In this document: positions 31,940 through 40,872 of the stretch, one piece after another
How positions within the stretch are numbered: position 1 is the first letter of the stretch
Layout: each line of letters starts with the position of its first letter
NCBI RefSeq assembly: GCF_011046485.1
Contig: NZ_CP049256.1
Coordinates: 1,302,001-1,366,000 of the forward strand
Origin: Microbacterium sp. 4R-513
Lineage (GTDB): Bacteria; Actinomycetota; Actinomycetes; Actinomycetales; Microbacteriaceae
Length of the DNA: 64,000 nucleotides
Direction of reading: 5' to 3'
The notes under the pieces: model-generated
Databases searched by the model: none
The model's input: only the letters and a program-made list of their open reading frames with translations
Told to the model about the DNA's origin: nothing
Translations under genes and position numbers: made by a program

Positions 31940-32792
31940 TGCGGCGGATCTCCTTGCGCAGCTGCTCGGTGATCTCGACCGAGAGGGCGGCGACCTCGGG
32001 GGACTCGATGCGGCGGCCGGTGGTCTTGGCGATACGCCACTCCTCGACGACGCGGCCGGGGCGGCTGCTGAGGAGCACGACGCGCTGCCCGAGGCGCGCC
32101 GCCTCGCGCACGTTGTGCGTGACGAAGACGATGGTGCGGCCGGTGGCGCGCCACACCCGCTCGAGCTCTTCGTGGAGGAGGTCGCGCGTGATGGCGTCGA
32201 GGGCGGCGAAGGGCTCGTCCATGAGGAGGACCGGGCGGTCCTGCGCGAGCGCGCGGGCGAGGGCGACGCGCTGCCGCATGCCCCCGGACAGCTCGTGCGG
32301 GCGCTTCTCCGCGGCATCCGCGAGGTTCACGGTGTCGAGGAGGGCGAGCGCCTTCTCGCGGCGGTCGCCGCGGGGCACGCCGCGCAGGCGAAGGGCCAGC
32401 TCGACGTTCCGCCGGGCCGTGAGCCACGGCATGAGCGCCGACTCCTGGAACATGACCGCCGATCCCTCGGCGGGCGTGCGGATCTCGCCCAGCGTCGGCT
32501 GCTCGAGACCCGCGATGAGGTTGAGGAGCGTCGACTTGCCGCAGCCCGAGGCACCGAGCAGGCACACGAACTCGCCCGGGGCGATGTCGAGCGTGACGTC
32601 CTCCAGTACGACGGGGCCGCTCCCGAACCGCTTCGAGACGTGCTCGATCCGCACGGCGGGTGCCGCAGCCGGCGCCGGCGCGGGAACCGGCGCGACGCCG
32701 TCGAAGCTCGGAGCGAACTCGCTCGCGGGCACGCCCGTCCCCGGCGCCGCCGCGCGGGCGGCACCGGGAGCAGGCGTCGAGCGGATCGTCAC
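31929..32792 (-). CDS. SsuB/TauB-type ABC transporter ATPase
   Basis: This 287-aa ATPase starts at a GTG overlapping the binding-protein stop (GTGA). A Pro/Ala-rich N-terminal tail of ~45 residues precedes the domain. Walker A LLGASGCGKSTLLN, Q-loop VMFQESALMPW, signature [15 protein letters not shown], Walker B VLLMDEPFAALD and H-loop VTHNVREA are all intact. The sequence is of the nitrate/sulfonate/taurine class. It powers the permease encoded next. Confidence 0.9.
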   Translation of the reverse strand: MTIRSTPAPGAARAAAPGTGVPASEFAPSFDGVAPVPAPAPAAAPAVRIEHVSKRFGSGPVVLEDVTLDIAPGEFVCLLGASGCGKSTLLNLIAGLEQPTLGEIRTPAEGSAVMFQESALMPWLTARRNVELALRLRGVPRGDRREKALALLDTVNLADAAEKRPHELSGGMRQRVALARALAQDRPVLLMDEPFAALDAITRDLLHEELERVWRATGRTIVFVTHNVREAARLGQRVVLLSSRPGRVVEEWRIAKTTGRRIESPEVAALSVEITEQLRKEIRRNAA

Positions 32793-33874
32793 GGAGTGTC
32801 CTCGCCGAGGCCCGCGGCCGAGACGGGCTCGGCGCCCGCCTTGTCGAGGATGCCGTTGAGCAGACGCAGGTCGAACAGGCCGTCGATCGAGCCGTCCTTC
32901 TGCGTACCGGCCGCGAGGCCGTTCTCGACGAGCGTCTGGAACGTGTCGGCGTGCGGGTCGACCGAGAACGACACGTGCTCGAGCGCGCGGTCGATGACGT
33001 CGTCCGAGAGCGCCTTGCCGGTGTCGGCCGTGAGCTGCGCGTTGACGGCGTCGGCCACCTCGTCGGGGTGGTCGGCGATCCACTGCACCGAGTCGACGTG
33101 ACCCTGCAGCAGGTCCTCCACGACGTCGGGGTGCTCCTCGAGGAAGTCGGCGCTCACGAGGAGCACCGTCGTGGGGAACTCGCCGTCGGGCCACAGGTCG
33201 GCCTCATCCTGCAGGACGTGCGCTCCGGCATCCACCACCAGGCGCGAGACCCACGGCTCGGGCAGCCACGCGCCCTGGATCGTGCCCTGCTGGAAGAGCG
33301 TCAGCGTCTGGGCGTTCTCGGTGGGCGTGATCGAGACGTCGCCGCCGCCTGCCGTGTCGGTCTTGTAGCCCTCGTCGGCGAGCCACGTGCGCAGGGCGAC
33401 GTCCTGCGTGTTGCCCAGCTGCGGCGAGGCGAGCGTCTTGCCCTTCAGGTCCTTCGCGCTGTCGATGCCGTCGGCCACGACCAGGGCAGCACCGCCGGTC
33501 GCAGCGCCCGCGATGACGCGCGCCGACTCGCCGCCGGACTGGATGAAGGTGTTGATCGACGGGTTGGGACCGATGTACGTCGCATCGATCGCTCCTGCGG
33601 TGAGAGCCTCGATCGCCGCGGGGCCTGCGTTGAACACCTGGGTCGTGAGCTTCACGTCGCCGAGGTCCTTCTGGAGGATGCCCTCCTCGAGGCCGACGAG
33701 CGCCGGTGCGTGCGTCACGTTCGAGAAGTAGCCGAGCCGAAGCTCGTTCACCGAGGGGCCGTCGGCGGCCGGAGTCCCCTCGGCGGCCGAGCTCGCGCCG
33801 GAAGCGCAACCGGCCATCATGATCGCAACAAGTCCCAGGGTGGTGATCGTCGTCGCGGTGCGGATTCTGTTCAC
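32789..33874 (-). CDS. SsuA/NrtA-like ABC substrate-binding lipoprotein
   Basis: This 361-aa lipoprotein has the lipobox MAGC (Cys23). The fold shows RLGYFSNVTHAPALVGLEEG, AIEALTAGAIDATYIGPNPS, KTLASPQLGNTQDVALRTWL and QGTIQGAWLPEPWVSRLV, typical of aliphatic sulfonate/nitrate/taurine binding proteins. It is the first of three transporter genes and lies 57 bp downstream of cysN. It probably delivers a sulfur-containing anion. The precise ligand cannot be read from sequence. Confidence 0.88.
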   Translation of the reverse strand: MNRIRTATTITTLGLVAIMMAGCASGASSAAEGTPAADGPSVNELRLGYFSNVTHAPALVGLEEGILQKDLGDVKLTTQVFNAGPAAIEALTAGAIDATYIGPNPSINTFIQSGGESARVIAGAATGGAALVVADGIDSAKDLKGKTLASPQLGNTQDVALRTWLADEGYKTDTAGGGDVSITPTENAQTLTLFQQGTIQGAWLPEPWVSRLVVDAGAHVLQDEADLWPDGEFPTTVLLVSADFLEEHPDVVEDLLQGHVDSVQWIADHPDEVADAVNAQLTADTGKALSDDVIDRALEHVSFSVDPHADTFQTLVENGLAAGTQKDGSIDGLFDLRLLNGILDKAGAEPVSAAGLGEDTP

Positions 33875-33931
33875 GGTTTTCGCCTCCTTTTTCGGCGGTT
33901 CGGATGATCGGTGTTGCGGGGTCGTGCGCGG

Positions 33932-35245
33932 TCAGTCCCGCACGATGCCGGCGGCGAGAGTCGCGCCGTCGGACGGATGGATGACGAGGAACGAGCCGCT
34001 CGCGCGGTTCTCGCTGTAGGGCTCGAGGGGCAGGTCCGCGGCAAGTCGGAGCGTCGCTTGCCCGATGTCGTTCGTCTCGAGCGATTCGGCCGGCTCGTGC
34101 GCGAGCGAGTCGAGGTCCCGGCGGGCGTCGATCGACGACACGAGCGCCTGCACCGTCGTCGTGCCGTGCTTGACGAGCACCCGGGTGCCGGCGCGCAGGG
34201 CACGGGCGTCGAGTTGGAAGAGCTCGGCGGCGATCTCGCGTGTCGGCCCGGGAAGGGTTCCGGATGCCGCGATCACGGCGCCACGGGCCGCATCGACGTC
34301 GTCGGCGAGCTGCAGGGCGACGGACTGCGGCGCCTGCGCCTCGTCGACGTCGACGCCCGCGACCTGGATGCCGGTCACGACGGTGTCGATCCCGCTCGGG
34401 AAGACGGTGACGGCGTCGCCGACCCGGACCTCGCCCGACGACACGCGGCCCGCGAAGGCGCGGTAATCGCGGTAGCGTTCGGCGAGGGCGGGGTCGGCGG
34501 CGAGCTCGGGCGAGAGCCCGCCCTGGGGGCGGAGCACGGTCTGCACGGGGAGCCGGAAGGGCTCGAACTCGGTCTCGAGCTCGTCCGACGACGGCAGGCG
34601 CTCGAGCAGCTCGAGGAGCGCGGGCCCGTCGTACCAGGGCGTGCGCTCGGAGCGCTCGACGATGTTGTCGCCCTCGAGGGCCGACACCGGGATGACGTGC
34701 ACGTCGTCGATGCCGAGCTCTGCGGTGACGGCGCGCACCTCGTCGGCGACGGGTGTGAACGCGCCCTCCGCGAAGTCGAGCAGGTCGATCTTGTTGACCG
34801 CCACGATGACATGCGGCACGCGCAGCAGCGCGACGACCGCGAGGTGCCGGCGGGTCTGCTCGAGCACGCCCTTGCGGCCGTCGATGAGCACCACCACGGC
34901 GTCGGCCGTCGTCGCGCCCGTGACCATGTTCCGGGTGTACTGCACGTGTCCGGGGCAGTCGGCGAGGATGAAGCTGCGCGCCCCGGTCGAGAAGTAGCGG
35001 TAGGCGACGTCGATCGTGATGCCCTGCTCGCGCTCGGCACGCAGGCCGTCGGTGAGCAGCGCGAAGTCGAATGCGCCGTGCGCGAAGCCGCGCTCCGCCG
35101 ACGTGCGCGCGACCTGCTCCAGCTGGTCGGCGAGGATCGCCTTGGAGTCGTGCAGGAGGCGGCCGACGAGCGTCGACTTGCCGTCGTCGACCGAGCCCGC
35201 GGTCGCGAACCGGAACAGCGTCCCGGTCTCCAGTGCCGTGGTCAT
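33932..35245 (-). CDS. cysN: Sulfate adenylyltransferase subunit 1 (GTPase)
   Basis: This 437-aa EF-Tu-like GTPase couples GTP hydrolysis to APS synthesis with CysD. Motifs: TAGSVDDGKSTLVGRLLHDSK (G1), QGITIDVAYRYF (G2), ADCPGH (G3) and NKIDLLDF (G4), followed by two beta-barrel domains. It lacks the C-terminal APS kinase (CysC) seen in some fusions, consistent with an APS-reducing pathway. Its ATG shares one base with the cysD stop. Confidence 0.95.
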   Translation of the reverse strand: MTTALETGTLFRFATAGSVDDGKSTLVGRLLHDSKAILADQLEQVARTSAERGFAHGAFDFALLTDGLRAEREQGITIDVAYRYFSTGARSFILADCPGHVQYTRNMVTGATTADAVVVLIDGRKGVLEQTRRHLAVVALLRVPHVIVAVNKIDLLDFAEGAFTPVADEVRAVTAELGIDDVHVIPVSALEGDNIVERSERTPWYDGPALLELLERLPSSDELETEFEPFRLPVQTVLRPQGGLSPELAADPALAERYRDYRAFAGRVSSGEVRVGDAVTVFPSGIDTVVTGIQVAGVDVDEAQAPQSVALQLADDVDAARGAVIAASGTLPGPTREIAAELFQLDARALRAGTRVLVKHGTTTVQALVSSIDARRDLDSLAHEPAESLETNDIGQATLRLAADLPLEPYSENRASGSFLVIHPSDGATLAAGIVRD

Positions 35246-36159
35246 CAGAAGTACCCGTCCTTCTTGCGGTCCTCCATGGCGGCCTCGCTGAGCCGGTCGT
35301 CCGCACGCGTCGCACCGCGCTCGGTGAGGGTGGTGCGCGCGACCTCCGAGACGATGGATGCCACGTCCGCGGCATCCGATTCGACCGCTCCGGTGCAGCT
35401 CATGTCACCGACCGTGCGGTAGCGCACGGTGCGCAGCTCGGTCCGCTCGTCGGCGCGGGGAGGGGAGACCTCGCCGACCGCGCGCCACATGCCGTCGCGG
35501 GAGTAGACCTCGCGCTCGTGCGCGAAGTACAGCGGCGGAAGAGGGATGCCCTCGCGCTCGATGTAGCGCCAGACGTCGAGCTCGGTCCAGTTCGAGATCG
35601 GGAACGCGCGCACGTGCTGACCCGCGGTGTGGCGGCCGTTGTACAGGCTCCAGAGCTCGGGGCGCTGGTTCCGCGGGTCCCACTGGCCGAACTCGTCACG
35701 CAGCGAGATGATGCGCTCCTTGGCCCGCGCCTTGTCCTCGTCGCGACGGGCGCCGCCGAAGACGGCGTCGTGCCTCCCCGCCGCGATGGCGTCGAGGAGG
35801 GGGAGTGTCTGCAGCGGGTTGCGCGTGCCGTCGGGGCGCTCCTGGAGGCGGCCGTCGTCGATGTAGTCCTGCACGCGAGCGACTTCGAGCCGCACGCCGA
35901 GGCGCTCGACGGTCTCGTCGCGGAACGCGATGACCTCGGGGAAGTTGTGGCCCGTGTCGACGTGCAGCACCGGGAACGGCACCCTGCCGGGCCAGAAGGC
36001 CTTCGTGGCGAGGTGCAGGACGACGACGGAGTCCTTGCCGCCGGAGAAGAGCAGCACGGGTCGCTCGAACTCCGCGACGACCTCGCGGATGATGTGGATG
36101 GCCTCGGCCTCGAGCAGGTCGAGGGTGCCGAGGCGCGCGGGCGCGATCGTGTCGGTCAT
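35245..36159 (-). CDS. cysD: Sulfate adenylyltransferase subunit 2
   Basis: This 304-aa catalytic subunit forms APS from ATP and sulfate. It has the PP-loop SGGKDSVVVLHLA, HVDTGHNFPEVI, GARRDEDKARAKER, and the C-terminal RYRTVGDMSCTGAV and DGYF end typical of CysD. The ATG at 36159 overlaps the cysH stop (ATGA), and the stop overlaps the cysN start, so the three genes are translationally chained. Confidence 0.96.
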   Translation of the reverse strand: MTDTIAPARLGTLDLLEAEAIHIIREVVAEFERPVLLFSGGKDSVVVLHLATKAFWPGRVPFPVLHVDTGHNFPEVIAFRDETVERLGVRLEVARVQDYIDDGRLQERPDGTRNPLQTLPLLDAIAAGRHDAVFGGARRDEDKARAKERIISLRDEFGQWDPRNQRPELWSLYNGRHTAGQHVRAFPISNWTELDVWRYIEREGIPLPPLYFAHEREVYSRDGMWRAVGEVSPPRADERTELRTVRYRTVGDMSCTGAVESDAADVASIVSEVARTTLTERGATRADDRLSEAAMEDRKKDGYF

Positions 36160-36899
36160 ACGTGGAGCCCGCATTCCGTCTTCGAGAGGCCGGCCCAGCG
36201 GCCGGACCGGGGGTCTTCGCCCGGCGCGACGGGCTTCGTGCACGGCTCGCAGCCGATCGAGGGGTAGCCGTTCGAGACGAGAAGGTTGACGGGGACCTTG
36301 TGCGCGCCGGCGTAGTCGAGCAGGTCGTCGAAGGTCCACGCGGCGACGGGGTTCACCTTCACGAGCCCGTTGCGCTCGTCCCACGTCACGAGCGGGGTGT
36401 GCGTGCGGGTCGGCGCCTCGTCGCGGCGGACGCCGGTGAACCACACCTCGTAGCCGCCGAGCGCGTCCTGCAGCGGACCGACCTTGCGGCGCGCGCAGCA
36501 CAGGCCGGGGTCGCGCTCGAAGAGCTTCGCGCCGAATTCGGCGTCCTGCTCGGCCACCGTCTGCTCGGGGAGCACGTCGACGATCCGCACGTCGAGCACG
36601 CGGCCGACCTCGTCGCGCGTGAACCGCGTCTCGGCGAAGTGGTACCCGGTGTCGAGGAACAGCACGTCGACGCCCGGCAGCTGCTCGGCGACGAGGTGCG
36701 GCAGGGCGGCGTCGGCCATCGAGCAGGCGACGGCCGCGGCATCCGTCCCGAAATGACGCGCGACCCAGGCGACGACCTCTTCGGGGGATGCCTCGTGATC
36801 GGTGAGGCTTCCGAGCTCTTCGTTCCCCCGCTCGGCGAGGGCCTTGAGCTCCTCGCGCGAGCGCTTGACCGCGGTGCGGGGTGCGAGCGACACGGTCAC
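36156..36899 (-). CDS. cysH: APS reductase (4Fe-4S type CysH)
   Basis: This 247-aa enzyme reduces APS to sulfite. The iron-sulfur ligands C134-C135 and C217-xx-C220 are present, marking the APS-specific rather than PAPS-specific type. The C-terminal catalytic Cys243 is in KTECGLH. The PP-loop-like region reads ACSMADAALPHL, then FLDTGYHF. It starts at GTG, overlapping the nirA stop (GTGA). This matches the absence of an APS kinase gene in the block. Confidence 0.95.
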   Translation of the reverse strand: MTVSLAPRTAVKRSREELKALAERGNEELGSLTDHEASPEEVVAWVARHFGTDAAAVACSMADAALPHLVAEQLPGVDVLFLDTGYHFAETRFTRDEVGRVLDVRIVDVLPEQTVAEQDAEFGAKLFERDPGLCCARRKVGPLQDALGGYEVWFTGVRRDEAPTRTHTPLVTWDERNGLVKVNPVAAWTFDDLLDYAGAHKVPVNLLVSNGYPSIGCEPCTKPVAPGEDPRSGRWAGLSKTECGLHV

Positions 36900-38635
36900 T
36901 GGAGTGCCTCCTCGTCGGCGCGGTGGGCCCATTCGGCGAAGGTCTCGTCGGCTGCGGCATCCCGCTCCGCGAGGAAGCGCGTGACGACCCGCTCGACGTA
37001 GTCCGCGATGCCGTCCGCGGCGACCTTGAGACCACGGACGGTGCGGCCGAGGCCCGCCTCGTCGCGGTCCTTCGAGACGAGTCCGCCGCCGAGGTGCACC
37101 TGGTAGCCCGGCACCTGCTCGCCGTCGATCGTGACGAGCTGGCCCTTCAGCCCGATGTCGGCGGTCTGGATGCGCGCGCACGAGTTGGGGCAGCCGTTGA
37201 CGTGGAGGGCGATCGGATGGGGGAGGTCGAACTGCTTCAGCCGCTCCTCGAGGTCGAGCACCGCGGCCGTCGCGTACGCCTTCGTCTCGACGATCGCGAG
37301 CTTGCAGAACTCGATGCCCGTGCACGCGATCGTGCCTCGGCGGATGAGGCTGGGACGCGCCTGGAGACCGAGCTCGTCGAGGCCCGCGACGAGCGACTCG
37401 ACCCGGTCCTCGGGGATGTCGAGCACGACGATCTTCTGATGCGGCGTGGTGCGCAGGCGCGTTGAGCCGTGCGCCTCGATGAGATCGGCGAGCTTCGCCA
37501 GGTTCGGGCCCGAGACACGGCCGACGATGGGCGTGGCCCCGACGTAGAAGCGGCCGTCCTTCTGGCGGTGGACGCCGACGTGGTCGCCCTGCGTCCGGGG
37601 CTTCGGGGCTGCCGGCCCGTCGGGCAGCGCGTAGCCGAGGTACTCGTCCTGCAGCACCTGGCGGAACTTCTCGGCGCCCCACTCGGCGAGCAGGAACTTG
37701 AGCCGCGCCTTGTTGCGCAGCCGCCGGTAGCCGTAGTCGCGGAAGATCTGCGCGACGCCGTGCCAGGCATCCGCCACCCGATCCGGGCTCACGAACGCGC
37801 CGAGCCGCTCCGCGAGAGCGGGAGTCGTTGAGAGCCCGCCGCCGACCCACAGGTCGTAGCCGATGCCGAGCTCGGGGTGCTCGACGGCGACGAAGGCGAC
37901 GTCGTTGATCTCGTGCACGACGTCCTGGCTCGGGTGGCCGGTGATGGCCGACTTGAACTTGCGGGGGAGGTTCGCGAGCGTCGGGTCGCCGATGAAGGTC
38001 GACGAGATCTCGTCGATCTGCGGCGTGGGGTCGATGAGCTCGTCCGCGGCGATGCCGGCGACCGGCGAGCCGAGGATGACGCGGGGGACGTCGCCGCAGG
38101 CCTCTGTCGTCTGCAGGCCCACGGACTCCAGGCGACGCCAGATCTCGGGGATGTCCTCGACGCGGATCCAGTGCAGCTGGATGTTCTGGCGGTCGGTCAG
38201 GTCGGCGGTGTCACGGCCGAACTCCGTCGAGATGCCCGCGATGACCCGCAGCTGCTCGGTCGTGAGCTGTCCGCCGTCGATCCGGACGCGGAGCATGAAG
38301 TACTCGTCCTCGAGCTCTTCGGGAGTCAGGGTCGCGGTGCGGCCGCCATCGATGCCGGGCTTGCGCTGGGTGTAAAGCCCCCAGACGCGGAAGCGCCCGT
38401 GCAGGTCGGTCGGATCGATCGACGCGAAGCCGCCCTTGGAGTACGTGGTTTCGATGCGCTCGCGGACGCTCAGGCCGTCGTCGACCTGCTTCCACTCCTC
38501 GTTGCCGTTCAGGGGCGCCTTGCCGTCGATCTTCCACTGCCCGTTGGGCTTGGAGGACGGGCGAGGCGGCCGCGCGCGGGCGCCCTCGGGCCGCGCGGGA
38601 TGACTGCGCGCGGTGTCGGTGTCGCTGATGGTCAC
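36896..38635 (-). CDS. nirA: Ferredoxin-dependent sulfite reductase (NirA/SirA type)
   Basis: This 579-aa siroheme/4Fe-4S enzyme reduces sulfite to sulfide. Cluster ligands are C438 and C444 (ACTGIEFCK) and C482 and C486 (GCPNSC). Y88 (GLYTQR) and C180 (TEACGD) are 92 residues apart, the spacing of the Tyr-Cys crosslink reported in mycobacterial NirA. I chose the GTG at 38635, preceded by CCGGAGGCCACC; a longer frame has no ribosome site. The first ~30 residues are a Pro/Arg-rich tail. FprA and FdxA encoded downstream are the likely electron donors. No gene is seen in 38636-38851. Confidence 0.93.
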   Translation of the reverse strand: MTISDTDTARSHPARPEGARARPPRPSSKPNGQWKIDGKAPLNGNEEWKQVDDGLSVRERIETTYSKGGFASIDPTDLHGRFRVWGLYTQRKPGIDGGRTATLTPEELEDEYFMLRVRIDGGQLTTEQLRVIAGISTEFGRDTADLTDRQNIQLHWIRVEDIPEIWRRLESVGLQTTEACGDVPRVILGSPVAGIAADELIDPTPQIDEISSTFIGDPTLANLPRKFKSAITGHPSQDVVHEINDVAFVAVEHPELGIGYDLWVGGGLSTTPALAERLGAFVSPDRVADAWHGVAQIFRDYGYRRLRNKARLKFLLAEWGAEKFRQVLQDEYLGYALPDGPAAPKPRTQGDHVGVHRQKDGRFYVGATPIVGRVSGPNLAKLADLIEAHGSTRLRTTPHQKIVVLDIPEDRVESLVAGLDELGLQARPSLIRRGTIACTGIEFCKLAIVETKAYATAAVLDLEERLKQFDLPHPIALHVNGCPNSCARIQTADIGLKGQLVTIDGEQVPGYQVHLGGGLVSKDRDEAGLGRTVRGLKVAADGIADYVERVVTRFLAERDAAADETFAEWAHRADEEALQ

Positions 38636-38851
38636 GGTGGCCTCCGGGAGATCCCGGGCGTCCCCGGGTGCGGACTCTAGCCAGTCCACTTCCGTGAGAG
38701 TAGAAGCGCCGCTGGCCCGGTCCTAGGCCGCCGTCAAGGGGCGTCACCGTGCGTAATCCGGCGTCACAGAGGTTGCGGCGACATCCCTTTTCGGACTCGG
38801 TGCATCAATCGGGACGGCGTTCCCCTGCCCGTGGGACGAAGTCCCGCCGGT

Positions 38852-39547
38852 TCAGCGGACGGCGGCGCGGTAGCGGTCCGCGACGAGTTCGACGAGGGAT
38901 GCCGCGGGCTCGTCGTCGTCGAGCAGCGGCCGCGCGACCGGCGCCCCGCCGGCGAGCCTCACGGCGAGGTCGTGGAAGTAGCCGGGTGCGAGCAGATAGT
39001 TCGCGACGACGACCCGACCGGATGCCGCGGCCCGCGTGCGACCGACGGCTGCGCCGAGCCGCGGCTCGGTGGCGGCGAGAAATCCGACGTCGACCGGCCG
39101 GCCCAGGCGCTCGGCGAGCATGGCCGCCGTTGCGCGGCAGTCGTCGTTGGCCCGCTCGTCGCTGGACCCCGCGACGGCCAGGACGATCCGGTCGTCAGCG
39201 ACGGGCTCGAGCGGGGCGAGGCGTGCGACGAGCACATCCACAAGCCTTGCGTCGGGGCCGAGGGCGTCGGCGATGATGACGTCCGACCGGTGGGACGACT
39301 GCTCCTTCAGGTCGATCCGCACGTGGTAGCCCGCCGACAGGAGAAGCGGCACGATCACGACGGGCTGATCGTCGGGAAGCGATGCGAGGGATGCCGCGAC
39401 ATCCGGCTGCTGCACGTCGACGTGCCCGAGGCGCACCGTGACGTCGGGAAGCCGCCGGGCGACGGCGTCGACGAGCGCCGCGACGGCGGCCTGCCCGGCG
39501 GGTGAGGCGGTGCCGTGCGAGATCGCGAGGAGGGCTGGCTGCGGCAT
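38852..39547 (-). CDS. cbiX: Sirohydrochlorin chelatase (CbiX/SirB-like)
   Basis: This 231-aa class II chelatase has the N-terminal metal-site motif LLAISHGTASPAGQ and a second half-repeat (VLAVAGSSDERAN). LLLSAGYHVRIDL and NYLLAPGYFHDLAV carry the paired His residues used for metal insertion. It likely puts Fe2+ into sirohydrochlorin for the sulfite reductase encoded 216 bp downstream. A similar chelatase accompanies cys genes in Corynebacterium. The ATG at 39547 is used; the upstream extension is Arg-rich and overlaps a hairpin. Confidence 0.9.
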   Translation of the reverse strand: MPQPALLAISHGTASPAGQAAVAALVDAVARRLPDVTVRLGHVDVQQPDVAASLASLPDDQPVVIVPLLLSAGYHVRIDLKEQSSHRSDVIIADALGPDARLVDVLVARLAPLEPVADDRIVLAVAGSSDERANDDCRATAAMLAERLGRPVDVGFLAATEPRLGAAVGRTRAAASGRVVVANYLLAPGYFHDLAVRLAGGAPVARPLLDDDEPAASLVELVADRYRAAVR

Positions 39548-39614
39548 CCGTCCATTGTGCCTGTGGTCGGGCGCCGGCTTTGTGTGCGGGTCGAACCCGG
39601 CTCGCGCTGCGCGG

Positions 39615-39693
39615 CCGTCCGCACGGTGAGACGGCGACACGCCGGGGGAGGGATGCCTCACCCCGGCGTGTCGCCGTGATCTCGTGCGGACGG
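39615..39693 (-). terminator. Very long terminator-like hairpin after the His-rich MarR gene
   Basis: A perfect 17-bp inner stem (39631-39647 with 39661-39677, right arm CCCCGGCGTGTCGCCGT) encloses a 13-nt loop. An outer 10-bp stem (CCGTCCGCAC, 39615-39624, with GTGCGGACGG, 39684-39693) continues it across a 6/6 internal loop. It abuts the MarR stop codon and precedes cbiX, so it probably insulates the two transcripts. Confidence 0.75.
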
Positions 39694-40755
39694 TCAGTCC
39701 CGCTCGGCCGCTCCGCGGGCATAGCCGGCGTCGAAGCCGCGCTCGTACGCCTGCTCGGATGCCCGGCGGTCTTGGCCGCGATCGCCCTTGTTGCGGCCGC
39801 GGTGCTCGCCGTGGCGGTCGTGTCCGCGGGACTCGCGGGGGTCGAGGCCCCAGCCCGGGCCCCAGGGCCGATCCCAGCCGTAGCCGCGGTCGTCTCCGGC
39901 GAAGCCATGGCCGTGGTGACGGTGGTGCTCGCCGTGGTGGCCCTGCTCGTGGTGACCGTGGTGCTCGCCCTGGTGGTGGCCGTGCTCGCCGTGGTGGCCG
40001 TGGTCGCCGTGGTGGTGGTGTCCGGCGCGCGGGTCGCGGTATCCGTCTTCGTCACTCCAGCCCTCGGCCCACGCCCGGCGCGGGTCGAAGCCGGGGCCGG
40101 GGCGGAAGCCCCGACCGAAGCCCGGCGGGAATCCGGGGCCGAAGCCCGGACGGAACCCCGGACCGAACCCGGGGCGGAACCCCGGGCCGAAGCCGCGACG
40201 GAAGCCAGGGCCGAAGTCAGGCTCGTCGCCCTCGCGGAACCCCCGGCCGAAGAAGCGGCCGAACCCGCGGGGCGCGGCGTTCTCGTCCCAGCCGAGCTCG
40301 CGGGCGATCGCCTCGAGCGAGGCGAGGGTGGTGGCGAAGTCCTCGGGCGACACGGCGCCGGCGACGCGCTGGCGCACGCCGTCGACGATCGCGGCGAGGC
40401 GCTCCTGCGCGGCGCGGCCCTCGTCGGTCAGCACCCAGGTGCCGTCGCCCTTCTCATCGGCCCAGCCCCGCTTCTCCAGGCCGCGCAGACGCTTGGACCG
40501 GCGCGCGAGGCGCTCGGCGAGAGCCGGGTCGATGTCGCCCGCGAGGGCGTTGAGCAGCATCCAGTCGCGTCGCGTGACGCCCTCGTCCGCGAATGCGGAC
40601 TCGAACTCGCGCGAGATCAGCGCGTCGACCGCGCGGAGCCAGAAGCCCAGCGGTCGGCGGTCGGTGGGGATGCGGTCGGCCTCGGGCGTCTGCTCGTCGG
40701 CCGCAGCGGTGTCGGGGTTCTCGTCCCCCGTGTTGTCGAAATCGTTGTCACTCAT
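39694..40755 (-). CDS. MarR-like regulator with FGPGF repeats and a His-rich domain
   Basis: This 353-aa protein has an acidic N-terminus and then a MarR-type winged helix (RAVDALISREFESAF, TRRDWMLLNAL, RSKRLRGLEKRGWADEKGDG, residues ~35-130). Its low-complexity C-terminal half has FGPGFRPGF-type repeats at ~164-222, and a segment (246-283) with about 21 His in 38 residues. The end is charged and Arg/Asp-rich. His clusters suggest Zn, Ni or Cu binding, or metal-dependent condensation. The ATG follows AGAGGACTTCCC. It is divergent from a second His-rich MarR gene across a CATGT-rich region. Function is inferred. Confidence 0.82.
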   Translation of the reverse strand: MSDNDFDNTGDENPDTAAADEQTPEADRIPTDRRPLGFWLRAVDALISREFESAFADEGVTRRDWMLLNALAGDIDPALAERLARRSKRLRGLEKRGWADEKGDGTWVLTDEGRAAQERLAAIVDGVRQRVAGAVSPEDFATTLASLEAIARELGWDENAAPRGFGRFFGRGFREGDEPDFGPGFRRGFGPGFRPGFGPGFRPGFGPGFPPGFGRGFRPGPGFDPRRAWAEGWSDEDGYRDPRAGHHHHGDHGHHGEHGHHQGEHHGHHEQGHHGEHHRHHGHGFAGDDRGYGWDRPWGPGWGLDPRESRGHDRHGEHRGRNKGDRGQDRRASEQAYERGFDAGYARGAAERD

Positions 40756-40798
40756 GGGAAGTCCTCTCTATGGACGGGAACTGAGCCGTCCAGGCGAT

Positions 40799-40862
40799 GC
40801 ATGTCATATGGCATGTACATGTAGTGTGACATGAATGTGGGAAGCATGTCAACCGGCATGTA
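40799..40862. promoter_or_regulatory. CATGT-rich shared operator region of the divergent MarR pair
   Basis: Six CATGT/ACATG cores occur in 64 bp: 40800, 40812, 40817, 40829, 40845 and 40857. TGACATG (40827-40833) and CATGTCA (40845-40851) form an inverted repeat over 11 bp, and CATGTACATG (40812-40821) is a perfect palindrome. The region is AT-rich compared with its surroundings and lies between the two start codons. Confidence 0.7.
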
Positions 40863-40872
40863 AATTCGGAGT

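Noticed and set aside
36896..38635. Apparent loss of the NirA Tyr-Cys crosslink, because the sequence after TEACGD has Val rather than Cys
   Set aside because: The 92-residue spacing between Y88 and C180 matches the reported Tyr69-Cys161 pair, so the relevant Cys is the first one and is present.
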